Origin: an uncultured Ruminococcus sp.
Lineage (GTDB): Bacteria > Bacillota > Clostridia > Oscillospirales > Acutalibacteraceae
Assembly: GCA_902802795.1 (NCBI GenBank)
Contig: CADCNI010000010.1
Span: 1 to 64,000 of the forward strand
Reading direction: 5' to 3'
Length of the DNA: 64,000 nucleotides
The notes under the pieces are model-generated. The model saw only the letters and a program-made list of their open reading frames with translations. It made no database searches and was not told where the DNA came from. This document shows positions 54,796 to 62,849 of the stretch, piece after piece. Every line of letters begins with the position of its first letter. The first letter of the stretch is position 1. The position numbers and the translations under genes are program-made.

Positions 54796-55725
54796 TTGAG
54801 AATCTTGCGTTCTGAAAAAATCAAAAAAACGGCGGCGGCGATCGTCTGCTGCGGTCTGTGCGTCTCCACAGGGCTTCTCGGTTCCATCGCAGTGACTAAA
54901 ATGCCCGAGATCAACGGCAGGACGGCTTTTGCCAACGGGCATGTCTATCTTCAGGATACGACCGATTCGGTGGAATTTTATGATGTTGACGAGTCCTTCT
55001 TCGCCCCTGACGGGTCTAAATTCTTCACCTACAAACAGGCAGCTACAGAGCAACTGATGCCGGGCGATACCAGAACAGGCTCGATCACGATCGCCAATAA
55101 CGCCAATCCCGACAAGGTGGAAAAGGTGACGATTTCGCTTTTTGCCGCCAGCACGGGACAGATGGGCGGTCAGAAGGTGGATGGCGTTCCGAAAGAATTT
55201 GTGGATTTTTACAACGCCAACCAATCCCTCGGCTACACAGCCGCGCAGCTCAAGTCGTTGTCGGATGATCTGGTGAAAAAGCTGAAGCTGACCATTAAGC
55301 AAGGGGATGATCTGGTTTATTCCGGTCCGCTGACGGGAGACGGTGATTCCAACAACAAAAAGATGACCCAAATCACTCCGATTGAGGTGGGTACGCTCAA
55401 ACCGGGCGAATCTGTGAAATACGACTTCACCTTGGAGGTACCGACCACGATTGACAATGATTACGCGAATGCCGCGGCATTGATTGACTGGGTGTTTGTC
55501 GTCAGCGACTGGTCGCCTGTTCAGCCGCCGCCGAGTTCGGAAACGGTTTCCTCGGAACCTGAGCCTACGCCGTCACAGCCCGCGCCTCCGTCTCCCAGAA
55601 CAGGTGACGCCGCGTTCCCCTACACGATGGGCGCTGTCTTCTGTGGTCTGAGCGCGTTGGTGATCTTCTTCATGGCGTTTGGCAACATTGACAAAAAAGC
55701 AAAAGAATTATTGGAAGATGAATAA
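54796..55725 (+). CDS. Cell-wall-anchored surface protein with SPRTG sorting-like signal
   Basis: A 309-residue secreted protein. N-terminal signal segment (KKTAAAIVCCGLCVSTGLLGSIAV), a mature domain with LMPGDTRTGSITIANNANPDKVEKVTISLFAAS and VGTLKPGESVKYDFTLEVPTTIDNDYANAAALIDWVFVV (the last like TasA-family ends), a Pro/Ser/Glu spacer (about 245-265), then SPRTG (266-270), a hydrophobic segment (about 278-295) and a tail DKKAKELLEDE. This is a sortase-type signal with S for L; the tail is acidic at its end, which is unusual. TTG 54796 start behind GGAGG. It may anchor the fibre. Confidence 0.8.
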   Translation: MRILRSEKIKKTAAAIVCCGLCVSTGLLGSIAVTKMPEINGRTAFANGHVYLQDTTDSVEFYDVDESFFAPDGSKFFTYKQAATEQLMPGDTRTGSITIANNANPDKVEKVTISLFAASTGQMGGQKVDGVPKEFVDFYNANQSLGYTAAQLKSLSDDLVKKLKLTIKQGDDLVYSGPLTGDGDSNNKKMTQITPIEVGTLKPGESVKYDFTLEVPTTIDNDYANAAALIDWVFVVSDWSPVQPPPSSETVSSEPEPTPSQPAPPSPRTGDAAFPYTMGAVFCGLSALVIFFMAFGNIDKKAKELLEDE

Positions 55726-55758
55726 ATCGCATCATGCGGTTTATGGAACTAACAACAC

Positions 55759-55809
55759 AAAGAGGATATGCTATTGTTTTGGTAAACAGCGGCACGTCCT
55801 CTTTTTTTT
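55759..55809 (+). terminator. Rho-independent terminator after the fibre locus
   Basis: AAAGAGGA (55759-55766) pairs with TCCTCTTT (55797-55804), followed by more T. Loop about 30 nt. Confidence 0.7.
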
Positions 55810-55856
55810 GCTTGCAATATGCAGACAGATTTGGTATGATGATAGTGATAAGTTGT

Positions 55857-56064
55857 CAGTGGTCAGTGATTAACCGATAGCCTTTTGTGGGAAGTTCGTG
55901 GCGGGCGATAGGGTGCGTTACAGACGCCACATGATGCGCCTTGTATGCCAGAGCGGCAAGCGCTATGTTATTCTTCTTGCTTTTCTCCCCACTTCCTACT
56001 TCCCACTAACCACTAACCACCAACCACCAACCACTGACCACTGTCCACTAACCACTGTCCACTA
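55857..56064 (+). repeat. Intergenic inverted repeat with AACCACT-type tandem array
   Basis: CAGTGGTCAGTG (55857-55868) and its exact complement CACTGACCACTG (56032-56043) flank about 160 nt. The right side (about 55991-56064) is a degenerate tandem run of AACCACT/AACCACC/GTCCACT units. No coding frame of note. This fills most of the 356-nt gap before the next gene. Confidence 0.65.
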
Positions 56065-56081
56065 AAAAAGGAGGCGTTGAT

Positions 56082-57965
56082 TTGGTTAGAACAGATATCG
56101 AAAAATTCCTGCTGGAAGTGGAAAAGCCGGGGCGCTACGTCGGCGGCGAACCCAACAGCGTGGTCAAAAAGAAAGACGAGGTCAATATCCGCTTCGCGTT
56201 CTGCTTCCCCGATGTGTATGAGATCGGCATGTCCCACCTCGGCATGAAGATTCTCTATGGGCTGTATAATTCTGTCCCGGATGTGTGGTGCGAGCGTGTA
56301 TTTGCCCCATGGCCGGATATGGAAGCGAAAATGAGGGAGAATCACATTCCCCTGTACGGTCTGGAAAGCGGCGACAGCCTCAAAGAATTCGACTTTGTCG
56401 GCTTTACCCTGCAATACGAGCTAAGCTATTCCAATATTTTTACCATGCTCCATCTGTCGGGCATTCCCTTCCTTTCTGCCGACCGCACGGAGGACGACCC
56501 GTTTGTGATTCTGGGCGGACCCTGCGTCTGCAATCCCGAACCGCTGGCTGATCTGGCGGATATTGTTTCGCTGGGAGAGGGGGAAGAGGTCAGCATTGAG
56601 CTGTTTGACCTCTACCGTGAATACAAGCTGCGTGCCAAAGAAAAGGGCGAGCGCCTTGACCGCAAGGCGTTTCTGCGCGCCGCCGCCGGGATTCCGGGCT
56701 TGTATATTCCCTCGCTCTACGACGTGACCTACAAGGAGGACGGCACCATCGCGGCCTTCACCCCGCGTGACGGTGCGCCCGAGAAGATCACCAAGCGCAT
56801 TATCTGCGATATGAGCCATGTGTATTATCCCGAAAGCTTCGTGGTGCCGATTATCGAAATCGTTCACGACCGCGCTGTGACCGAGATCTTCCGCGGCTGC
56901 ATCCGCGGCTGTCGTTTCTGTCAGGCGGGTTATATTTACCGTCCCAACCGCGAGAAGGATTTTACCACTGTGGACGGGCAGAGCCGCAGTCTGTGCGATA
57001 CCACGGGTTATGACGAGGTTTCGCTTTCCTCGCTCAGCTCCAGCGACTACACCGAACTGCCGGAGCTTCTCGACAATATGCTCAACTGGACGGAGCAAAA
57101 CAAGGTGAGCGTGTCGCTGCCATCGCTGCGCATCGACGGATTCAGCGACGAACTGACCGAGAAACTGAAGAAGGTGCGCCGCGGCGGTCTGACCTTTGCC
57201 CCCGAAGCGGGCACCCAGCGTCTGCGCGACACTATCAACAAAAACGTCACCGAGGAAGAAGTGCTGCATACCTGCCGCACCGCATTCAACGGAGGCTGGA
57301 CGAATGTGAAGCTGTATTTCATGATCGGACTTCCCACAGAGACGCTCGAAGATGTGGAGGGCATCGGCGTGCTGTCGCAAAAGGTGGTGGACGAGTTCTA
57401 TCGAAATCCCAACAAGCCCAAGGGCAAGGGCGTAAATGTCACGTCCAGCGCGTCCACTTTTGTTCCCAAGCCGTTTACCCCGTTTCAGTGGGAGCCGCAG
57501 GACGATATCGACACGATTCACAGCAAGCAGCAGCACCTGCGCGACAGCGTCAAGAGCCGCAAGATCACCCTGAACTGGCACGACGCGGACACCAGTTTTT
57601 TGGAGGCGGTATTTGCGCGCGGCGACCGCAAACTCATTCGCGTGTTGGTGCGCGCTTTTGAAAAGGGCTGCCGCTTCGACGGCTGGGACGAATATTTCTC
57701 CCTGCCGCGCTGGCTGGAGGTTTTCGACGAATGCGGTATCGACCCGGCGTTCTATGCCAACCGCCGCCGTGATTACGACGAGATTCTGCCGTGGGATCAT
57801 CTTGACTATGGCATCACCAAGGAGTTCCTCATACGCGAACACCAAAAGGCGCTCGCTTCGGAGACAACGCCGCATTGCCGACAGAAATGCGCGAACTGCG
57901 GCGCGGCTAAATTGACGGGAGGTGTGTGCAGTGTCTTTGACAAGCGGAATGAAAAACGTGGTTGA
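56082..57965 (+). CDS. TIGR03960 family B12-binding-type radical SAM protein
   Basis: A 627-residue protein. N-terminal B12-binding-like domain (FAFCFPDVYEIGMSHLGMKILYGLYN; ADIVSLGEGEEVSIELFDL), radical SAM core with EIFRGCIRGCRFCQAGYIYRP (CxxxCxxC), GYDEVSLSSLSSSDY, LRIDGFSDELTEKLKK and GLTFAPEAGTQRLRDTINKNVTEEEV. Strongly matches TIGR03960. In many Clostridia it pairs with the DUF2344 protein that follows, and the pair lies near rng/rplU/rpmA; here those ribosomal genes are missing. TTG 56082 behind AAGGAGG. Confidence 0.92.
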   Translation: MVRTDIEKFLLEVEKPGRYVGGEPNSVVKKKDEVNIRFAFCFPDVYEIGMSHLGMKILYGLYNSVPDVWCERVFAPWPDMEAKMRENHIPLYGLESGDSLKEFDFVGFTLQYELSYSNIFTMLHLSGIPFLSADRTEDDPFVILGGPCVCNPEPLADLADIVSLGEGEEVSIELFDLYREYKLRAKEKGERLDRKAFLRAAAGIPGLYIPSLYDVTYKEDGTIAAFTPRDGAPEKITKRIICDMSHVYYPESFVVPIIEIVHDRAVTEIFRGCIRGCRFCQAGYIYRPNREKDFTTVDGQSRSLCDTTGYDEVSLSSLSSSDYTELPELLDNMLNWTEQNKVSVSLPSLRIDGFSDELTEKLKKVRRGGLTFAPEAGTQRLRDTINKNVTEEEVLHTCRTAFNGGWTNVKLYFMIGLPTETLEDVEGIGVLSQKVVDEFYRNPNKPKGKGVNVTSSASTFVPKPFTPFQWEPQDDIDTIHSKQQHLRDSVKSRKITLNWHDADTSFLEAVFARGDRKLIRVLVRAFEKGCRFDGWDEYFSLPRWLEVFDECGIDPAFYANRRRDYDEILPWDHLDYGITKEFLIREHQKALASETTPHCRQKCANCGAAKLTGGVCSVFDKRNEKRG

Positions 57966-58644
57966 CATTCAGGGCACGCTCTGCCTGCCGATACGCGTAT
58001 TCTTTACCAAAACGGGGCCGTCCAAATATATGTCCCATCTCGATCTCATGCGTTGCATGACCCGCGCCATCCGCCGCGCAGGTGTGCCGATCTGGTACAC
58101 GGAGGGATTTAATCCCCACCCGTTTATGACGTTTGCGCTGCCGCTCTCGTTGGGAACGTCGGGGCTGTGCGAGAGCATGGACGTCCGCCTGACTGAGGAT
58201 ATGAGCTTTGAGGACGTCAAGAAGCGTCTGAACGGCGCACTGTGCGAGGGCATTGAAGTGTTGTCTGTTGGCTACATCGGGGAGAAAGCCACCGCGATTC
58301 ATTCGGCGGTTTACGGCGTCACGATGACGGCGGATGACATCGACGCGGAGGCATTGTGCGCAGCGTGGGAGCGGTATCTGTCGCAAGACGCGATCATCGT
58401 GCAGAAGAAGAACAAGAAAAAGCAGCTCGTGGATATGGACGTGAAACCGCATGTGCTGGATTACGCGGTGAATGTGCAGGACGACTGTGCACGGCTGCAA
58501 ATCCGCCTGCCTGCGGGGAACAATCTGAACGTCAACCCTAATATTTTAATCAAAGGTTTTGAGCAAGCCCATGGGTTGACATTCGAGCGCTGCGAGATAG
58601 TGCGCGAGAAAATTCTCACCGAGTCGGGCGAGGAATTTAAGTGA
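57931..58644 (+). CDS. TIGR03936/DUF2344 radical-SAM-linked protein
   Basis: A 237-residue protein. RVFFTKTGPSKYMSHLDLMRCMTRAIRRAGVPIWYTEGFNPHPFMTFALPLSLGTSGLCESMDVRL is the clear family signature (Y/FxSHLD...AR..GF.PHP). It is found next to or fused with TIGR03960 proteins, and the two probably act as one enzyme of unknown reaction. GTG 57931 is picked, 8 nt from GGGAGGTG; the gene overlaps the stop of the previous one by 35 nt, so they are coupled. Confidence 0.9.
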   Translation: MSLTSGMKNVVDIQGTLCLPIRVFFTKTGPSKYMSHLDLMRCMTRAIRRAGVPIWYTEGFNPHPFMTFALPLSLGTSGLCESMDVRLTEDMSFEDVKKRLNGALCEGIEVLSVGYIGEKATAIHSAVYGVTMTADDIDAEALCAAWERYLSQDAIIVQKKNKKKQLVDMDVKPHVLDYAVNVQDDCARLQIRLPAGNNLNVNPNILIKGFEQAHGLTFERCEIVREKILTESGEEFK

Positions 58645-58663
58645 ATTACATGGGAGGCTGTTT

Positions 58664-59416
58664 ATGATGAAACATCTGAAGAAAAAAATTTGCGTATTGC
58701 TGGCGGCGGCATTGGTGATGGCGGGGGTTATGACCGGCTGCGCCTTTGGCGGTCAAAAGAACGGCGGGAAGAACACGGTAAGCACCGCACCGTCCGAGCC
58801 ATTTGATCCCCACAAGTTCGGCATGGATGACCTGACGGTGAACGGCAATGTCAAGCTGGGCATGACGGTCGATGAGGTCAAGGAAATCCTCGGTCAGCCC
58901 GACAGTGAGGAAACCTTTGCGGGCGAATTTATTTACGGCGAACATACCGTGCTGAAATATGACAAGCTGAGTCTGACGTTTTTTGACCCGGATGGCGGAG
59001 ATGATTTCCGGCTTGGCATCATCAGCAGCACGTCGGAAAACGATAAGTTTGTCGGCGGTCTGCATGTGGGCTGCTCGGCGGATGAGGTCATCGCGGACTT
59101 CACCCGGGACGAGGAAGTGCTGCCGCTTTACTTTGACTCTGTGGAGGAATCCTGCGGCGATTATCTGTACGGCACCTTTACGAGAGACGATTTCCTGCTG
59201 GAAAAGCCGGAAGGCGTGATTCAATATGCCTATATCAACAAATGGGGCATGGAGGACAGCGGCGAATATCTGCTTGAATACTACTACTACAATCCCCTGA
59301 TCTGGGCGGGCGAGTACAGCGGTTATACAGGCGATTATTATTCCATGGTGTTCTATGTGGACGCGGAGAGCAATCTGGTCAGCGGCATCAATCTGAATTA
59401 CGATGTGCTTCTGTAA
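58664..59416 (+). CDS. Putative lipoprotein of unknown function
   Basis: About 250 residues. Signal KKKICVLLAAALVMAGVMTGC with a lipobox ending in Cys; a Gly/Asn/Ser linker; then two related modules: VKLGMTVDEVKEILGQPDSEETF and GLHVGCSADEVIADFTRDEEVL. The pattern G(M/C)(T/S)xDEV is typical of SmpA/OmlA-like or DUF-type beta-alpha folds found in secreted proteins. Distant similarity in the GxP turn to the lipoprotein at 212. GGGAGG precedes ATG 58664. Function unknown. Confidence 0.75.
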   Translation: MMKHLKKKICVLLAAALVMAGVMTGCAFGGQKNGGKNTVSTAPSEPFDPHKFGMDDLTVNGNVKLGMTVDEVKEILGQPDSEETFAGEFIYGEHTVLKYDKLSLTFFDPDGGDDFRLGIISSTSENDKFVGGLHVGCSADEVIADFTRDEEVLPLYFDSVEESCGDYLYGTFTRDDFLLEKPEGVIQYAYINKWGMEDSGEYLLEYYYYNPLIWAGEYSGYTGDYYSMVFYVDAESNLVSGINLNYDVLL

Positions 59417-59435
59417 TAAAGGGCAGGACGCTGAC

Positions 59436-60026
59436 ATGTGCCTCCTGAACGAAGTTTATCGCTGGTTTGCCCCGGAATCCGCCCCGAAAAGTCTGAAACA
59501 TGCTAAAAATCTGCGTCGCTGGGAAGCCTGCCAACACCGTGACGTTGCGAAAAAAACGGCGTTTTGGGAAGAACTGTCCGCACTCGCACCGGAGTTCGCG
59601 ATGAAAGACTGGACGGATGCATCCTCCTGCTGTGTGGAATACAAATGGCTGCTGCATGAGAATCAGCCCCTTTTAGACGATGACACCGAATTGATGGCGG
59701 CGCTCGGCGGTTTGCGGCGCGATTTGTATTTGTTCGTGAGCATTTTAGCGCCTTATTATGTGCTGTTTGCGGAGAAAACCACGTTAGCGGAGGATGGAAC
59801 ATGGATGTTTGAGACAATCGAGCCGTCCGACAAAGCGACAGTGCGGCTCATGGACGGCATACAAGCGCTGCTCGGACAAAAGGGCCTCATCCGTCTGTCG
59901 AGGGAGCAGGCGGCGCAGGTTGTGCCTGATGTGGAGACCGAATTACGCGAAGCCGGCAGCGCTACCGTCTTTGACTGTCTGTTTTCCGACCTGGACAGGG
60001 CGTGGATTGCCGATGCTGCGGAATAA
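59436..60026 (+). CDS. Hypothetical protein
   Basis: A 196-residue soluble, mostly helical protein, not recognised. CLLNEVYRWFAPESAPKSLKHAKNL opens it; ALGGLRRDLYLFVSILAPYYVLFAEKT is a hydrophobic helix-turn but not convincing as a membrane segment; the end has ATVFDCLFSDLDRAWIAD. ATG 59436 is taken, with AGGGCAGG about 10 nt upstream; the frame overlaps the lipoprotein end if started earlier. It may be cotranscribed with the lipoprotein gene. Confidence 0.65.
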   Translation: MCLLNEVYRWFAPESAPKSLKHAKNLRRWEACQHRDVAKKTAFWEELSALAPEFAMKDWTDASSCCVEYKWLLHENQPLLDDDTELMAALGGLRRDLYLFVSILAPYYVLFAEKTTLAEDGTWMFETIEPSDKATVRLMDGIQALLGQKGLIRLSREQAAQVVPDVETELREAGSATVFDCLFSDLDRAWIADAAE

Positions 60027-60062
60027 AATGCGGAACAAAATGAAAAAATAACGAAAAAGCAC

Positions 60063-60091
60063 TTGACAAATGTGCTGCAATGTGATATCAT
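60063..60091 (+). promoter_or_regulatory. Sigma-A type promoter of rplJ-rplL
   Basis: TTGACA at 60063-60068, 17-nt spacer, TATCAT at 60086-60091. Confidence 0.8.
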
Positions 60092-60099
60092 TAAAAAGC

Positions 60100-60235
60100 T
60101 GTGTACGATGTTGAATTGTATTTGACGTCTATACCAAAGACAGCAGGTGCAGCTTGCCCAACGGTTGGATTGAAACATGAAAACCGCCTGCCGAGGGAAA
60201 CAGAGCTTTTTCAAAATGAAAGGCGTTTTTTAATG
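60100..60235 (+). ncRNA. Ribosomal protein L10 leader
   Basis: CCAAAGACAGCAGGTG (60134-60149) and CCGCCTGCCGAGGG (60184-60197) form the conserved core of the L10 leader (kink-turn and flanking stem), which L10-L7/L12 binds to repress its own operon. A T-rich region with AAAGGCGTTTTTT follows. It lies between the promoter and rplJ. Confidence 0.85.
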
Positions 60236-60342
60236 CCGTCAGTTGTGAATTTGTCTGTCCGTCCTCGGTCTGCGTGAGTTTCCGCGCACTGATGACGGGC
60301 ATTTTGTTTCCTGTGAATTTCTATTTCAGAGGTGAATCTATT

Positions 60343-60870
60343 ATGCCAAGTAAAGCAGTATTGGAGCAGAAGCAGGCTTTGGTTGCCGATCTCGCCGACA
60401 GAATGAAATCTTCCGTCGCAGGCGTTATCGTCAATTACAGCGGCATTTCTGTTGCCGACGATACCAAGCTCCGCAAGCAGCTTCGTGAGGCGGGCGTTGT
60501 CTACACCGTAGCCAAGAACACTCTCATCAAGCGTGCCGCCGCAGACGCGGGTGTTGAGGTCGATGAGGCGGTTCTCAACGGAACCACCGCTATCGCTACC
60601 TGTGACAGCGATTACATCGTTGCCGCAAAGATCCTCAACGATTTCGCAGAGGGCAGCAAGACGGGCTTTGAGATCAAGGCAGGCTTCATTGACGGCAAAG
60701 CAATGACAGTGGACGAGGTTAAGACGCTCGCGAAGACTCCTTCCAGAGAAACCCTTCTCACGCAGCTTGCTTTCGGCCTCAATGCCACCATCCAGGGTCT
60801 CGCTATCGCGATCAAGGCGATTGCAGACAAGCAGTCTGAGGGCGCCGAGGAGGCTCCCGCCGCAGAGTAA
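60343..60870 (+). CDS. rplJ: 50S ribosomal protein L10
   Basis: Base of the ribosomal stalk. 175 residues: PSKAVLEQKQALVADLADRMKSS, VIVNYSGISVADDTKLRKQLREAGVVYTVAKNTLIKRAAADAG and a C-terminal helix for L7/L12 dimers, ending in an Ala/Glu-rich tail. ATG 60343 behind AGAGGTGA; the frame is open further upstream but lies in the leader. Autoregulated through the L10 leader. rplK-rplA are not upstream. Confidence 0.97.
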   Translation: MPSKAVLEQKQALVADLADRMKSSVAGVIVNYSGISVADDTKLRKQLREAGVVYTVAKNTLIKRAAADAGVEVDEAVLNGTTAIATCDSDYIVAAKILNDFAEGSKTGFEIKAGFIDGKAMTVDEVKTLAKTPSRETLLTQLAFGLNATIQGLAIAIKAIADKQSEGAEEAPAAE

Positions 60871-60926
60871 TGACATTCTGCGTTTCTATTTTATTTAAAA
60901 AATCATTATTTTGGAGGTAACATACC

Positions 60927-61301
60927 ATGTCTGAGAAAATTGCAAACATTATCGAAGAAGTTAAGGCTATGACTGTTCTCGAGCTTTCCGAGCTTGTCAA
61001 GGCCATCGAAGAAGAATTCGGCGTTTCCGCCGCTGCTGCTGTTGCTGTTGCTGCTCCTGCGGGCGGCGCTGCTGCTGCTGTTGAAGAGAAGACCGAGTTT
61101 GACGTTATCCTCAAGGAAGCCGGCGCGAACAAGATCGCTGTCATCAAGGTTGTCCGTGAGATCACCGGTCTCGGCCTGAAGGAAGCCAAGGCTCTCGTTG
61201 ACGGCGCTCCCAGCCCGGTCAAGGAAGGCGCTTCCAAGGACGATGCTGAGGCGATCAAGGCGAAGCTCGAAGAAGCCGGCGCAGGCGTTGAGCTGAAGTA
61301 A
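60927..61301 (+). CDS. rplL: 50S ribosomal protein L7/L12
   Basis: Stalk protein that recruits translation GTPases. 124 residues: N-terminal dimer helices ([31 protein letters not shown]), an Ala/Val/Gly hinge ([15 protein letters not shown]) and the C-terminal domain with [50 protein letters not shown] before ATG 60927. A terminator follows; rpoB is not downstream. Confidence 0.98.
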   Translation: MSEKIANIIEEVKAMTVLELSELVKAIEEEFGVSAAAAVAVAAPAGGAAAAVEEKTEFDVILKEAGANKIAVIKVVREITGLGLKEAKALVDGAPSPVKEGASKDDAEAIKAKLEEAGAGVELK

Positions 61302-61342
61302 TTGCTTTTCGGCACACTTTTTATTCATCACTGAATCTTTTG

Positions 61343-61391
61343 TTCGTCGGTTGCTGTTCCCGCACGGGAATGGCAGCCGACGAATTTTTTT
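61343..61391 (+). terminator. Rho-independent terminator after rplL
   Basis: TTCGTCGGTTGC (61343-61354) pairs with GCAGCCGACGAA (61373-61384; one G-T pair), with an inner TTCCCG/CGGGAA pairing, then seven T. Confidence 0.9.
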
Positions 61392-61411
61392 GTTGTACTA
61401 TAAATTTGTGC

Positions 61412-61449
61412 TTGCAAACGCTTGCAATTAAAGAGAAAAAGAGTATAAT
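61412..61449 (+). promoter_or_regulatory. Toxin-antitoxin promoter with TTGCAA operator pair
   Basis: Two palindromic TTGCAA hexamers (61412-61417, 61422-61427) four bases apart. The second is also the -35 box; TATAAT at 61444-61449, spacer 16 nt. A fitting site for self-repression by the RelB/DinJ-like antitoxin. Confidence 0.6.
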
Positions 61450-61473
61450 ATAAAGGAAAGGATGGCGATTACA

Positions 61474-61779
61474 ATGGCAAACACGACTGCTGTTTACGCA
61501 AGAATTGATACGGGGCTGAAAGAAAATGCGGAGGAAATTCTTTCTCAATTGGGGATTTCTCCTTCAAGTGCGATTCAGATGCTTTATAGCCAGATTGTTC
61601 TCTGTGGAGGAATGCCTTTTGAATTAAAACTACCCTCTGCCAAGCCGACTGCTGTGGGCGCTATGACACGGGAACAGTTGGATACGGAGATTGCAAAGGG
61701 AGTCGCCTCTCTGCAATCGGGCAAGACGTATTCCAAAGAAGAGGTAGACGAATTGTTGAAAAGGAAATACGGTATATGA
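61474..61779 (+). CDS. RelB/DinJ-type antitoxin
   Basis: A 101-residue antitoxin. ANTTAVYARIDTGLKENAEEILSQLGISPSSAIQMLYSQIVLCGGMPFELKLP is the ribbon-helix-helix DinJ pattern (VRID..LK..AE.IL..LG...S.AI...Y.QI....G.PF). The C-terminal part (TREQLDTEIAKGVASLQSGK) would neutralise the toxin. ATG 61474 gives the normal N-terminus; ATG 61462 is possible. Overlaps the toxin gene by 4 nt (ATGA). Confidence 0.9.
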   Translation: MANTTAVYARIDTGLKENAEEILSQLGISPSSAIQMLYSQIVLCGGMPFELKLPSAKPTAVGAMTREQLDTEIAKGVASLQSGKTYSKEEVDELLKRKYGI

Positions 61780-62102
61780 TGAAGCAGTATAATGTGGTAT
61801 ATGCTCCGTTGGCGCTGGAAGATATGGAGTCCATCTATCGGTATATCGCTTTGCATTTACAGGCACAGCCAACGGCGCAAAAACAGATCAATCGTATCAG
61901 GCAGAAAATAGCCGATTTAAGTATTATGCCCACAAAATACGCAAAAGTGGATTGGGAACCGTGGTTTTCTATGTCCATTCGCAGAATGACAATTGACCAT
62001 TATCTGGTTTTTTATCGTGTAGAGGAAGAAAATGAACTTGTTACAGTGATACGCATTTTATACGGCGGTCGGGATATTGAAACCCTTGTGAAAGATTTAT
62101 GA
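61776..62102 (+). CDS. RelE/ParE superfamily toxin
   Basis: A 108-residue toxin: QYNVVYAPLALEDMESIYRYIALHL, QKQINRIRQKIADLSIMPTKYAKV and RRMTIDHYLVFYRVEEENELVTVIRILYGGRDIETLV are the ParE/RelE fold, with a C-terminal YGGRD. Whether it cuts mRNA or poisons gyrase cannot be told. It overlaps the antitoxin and is followed by a terminator. The module looks complete. Confidence 0.9.
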   Translation: MMKQYNVVYAPLALEDMESIYRYIALHLQAQPTAQKQINRIRQKIADLSIMPTKYAKVDWEPWFSMSIRRMTIDHYLVFYRVEEENELVTVIRILYGGRDIETLVKDL

Positions 62103-62117
62103 TAAGAAAGCAATCTG

Positions 62118-62166
62118 ATGCTGTGGAGAGAATCTTTGAAAAAGATGACAACCACAGCATTTTTTT
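62118..62166 (+). terminator. Rho-independent terminator after the toxin gene
   Basis: ATGCTGTGG (62118-62126) pairs with CCACAGCAT (62152-62160), followed by six T. Confidence 0.85.
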
Positions 62167-62240
62167 ATTTTCATGTCACACAATCACAAAACATCCGAAT
62201 GTAGAAAGTGTAAGGGAAAAACAAAAATCCCTTACGGATT

Positions 62241-62252
62241 TGAACCGGTTCA
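62241..62252 (+). promoter_or_regulatory. 12-bp palindrome ahead of the sigma gene
   Basis: TGAACCGGTTCA is a perfect palindrome 42 nt ahead of the sigma-factor start; no good sigma-A promoter is seen. It could be an operator, or GAACCGGTT could be part of an ECF -35 element of the GGAAC kind. Confidence 0.4.
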
Positions 62253-62282
62253 GATACAGAAACAAACAGTGAGGTGATGCAG

Positions 62283-62849
62283 GTGACGGACAGCGAAATT
62301 CTGAAGCTGATGGAGAGCAACCCGTCGCAGGGCATAAGCGCGCTGGTGGATGTTTACTCGCCGCTGGTCTACACCGTCGTTTACAGCAAGCTGGGGCAAC
62401 TCTTTCAGCGGGACGATATCGAGGAATTTGTGAGCTGCGTTTTTGCCGCCGTCTACAAAAAACACGACAGCATTGACCTTTCGCGAGGCAGTCTCAAGGG
62501 GTATATTTCCACCGTGGCGAAACGTATGAGCATCGACGAATACCGCCGACAAACGTCGCGGGTAAAAACCGTCAGTTTAGAGGAAGGACAGGCGGAGAAA
62601 GTGCCGGATATCCGCGATATGCAGGAGGATGTGGAGCGGCGCATGGACGAGGCGGCGCTGGCGGAGGCACTGGGACGGCTTTGTCAAGAGGACAGGACGG
62701 TATTGGTGAGAAAGTATTATTACAACCAGACGTCGTCGGAAATTGCCAAGGCCATGCACATGACCGATGCGGCTGTCAGAAAGAGGATTTCCAGAGCGAT
62801 GGAAAAGCTCAGAACCATTATGCGTAACCAAGGAGGAGCGTTGACATGA
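62283..62849 (+). CDS. ECF-type RNA polymerase sigma factor
   Basis: About 188 residues. Region 2 (ISALVDVYSPLVYTVVYSKLG, FVSCVFAAVYKKHDSID, LKGYISTVAKRMSIDEYRR) and region 4 (ALAEALGRLCQEDRTVLVRKYYYNQTSSEIAKAMHMTDAAVRKRISRAMEKLR) are both present; region 3 is lacking, so it is of the ECF kind. GTG 62283 is likely (GAGGTG at 62271-62276, 6 nt); GTG 62274 and ATG 62277 lie on that site. Its stop overlaps the next gene (ATGA). Confidence 0.9.
   Translation: MTDSEILKLMESNPSQGISALVDVYSPLVYTVVYSKLGQLFQRDDIEEFVSCVFAAVYKKHDSIDLSRGSLKGYISTVAKRMSIDEYRRQTSRVKTVSLEEGQAEKVPDIRDMQEDVERRMDEAALAEALGRLCQEDRTVLVRKYYYNQTSSEIAKAMHMTDAAVRKRISRAMEKLRTIMRNQGGALT

Noticed and set aside
56082..58644. Methyltransferase or hopanoid-type role for the TIGR03960/TIGR03936 pair
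   Set aside because: The radical SAM and DUF2344 signatures are clear but nothing in the sequence supports a specific reaction.
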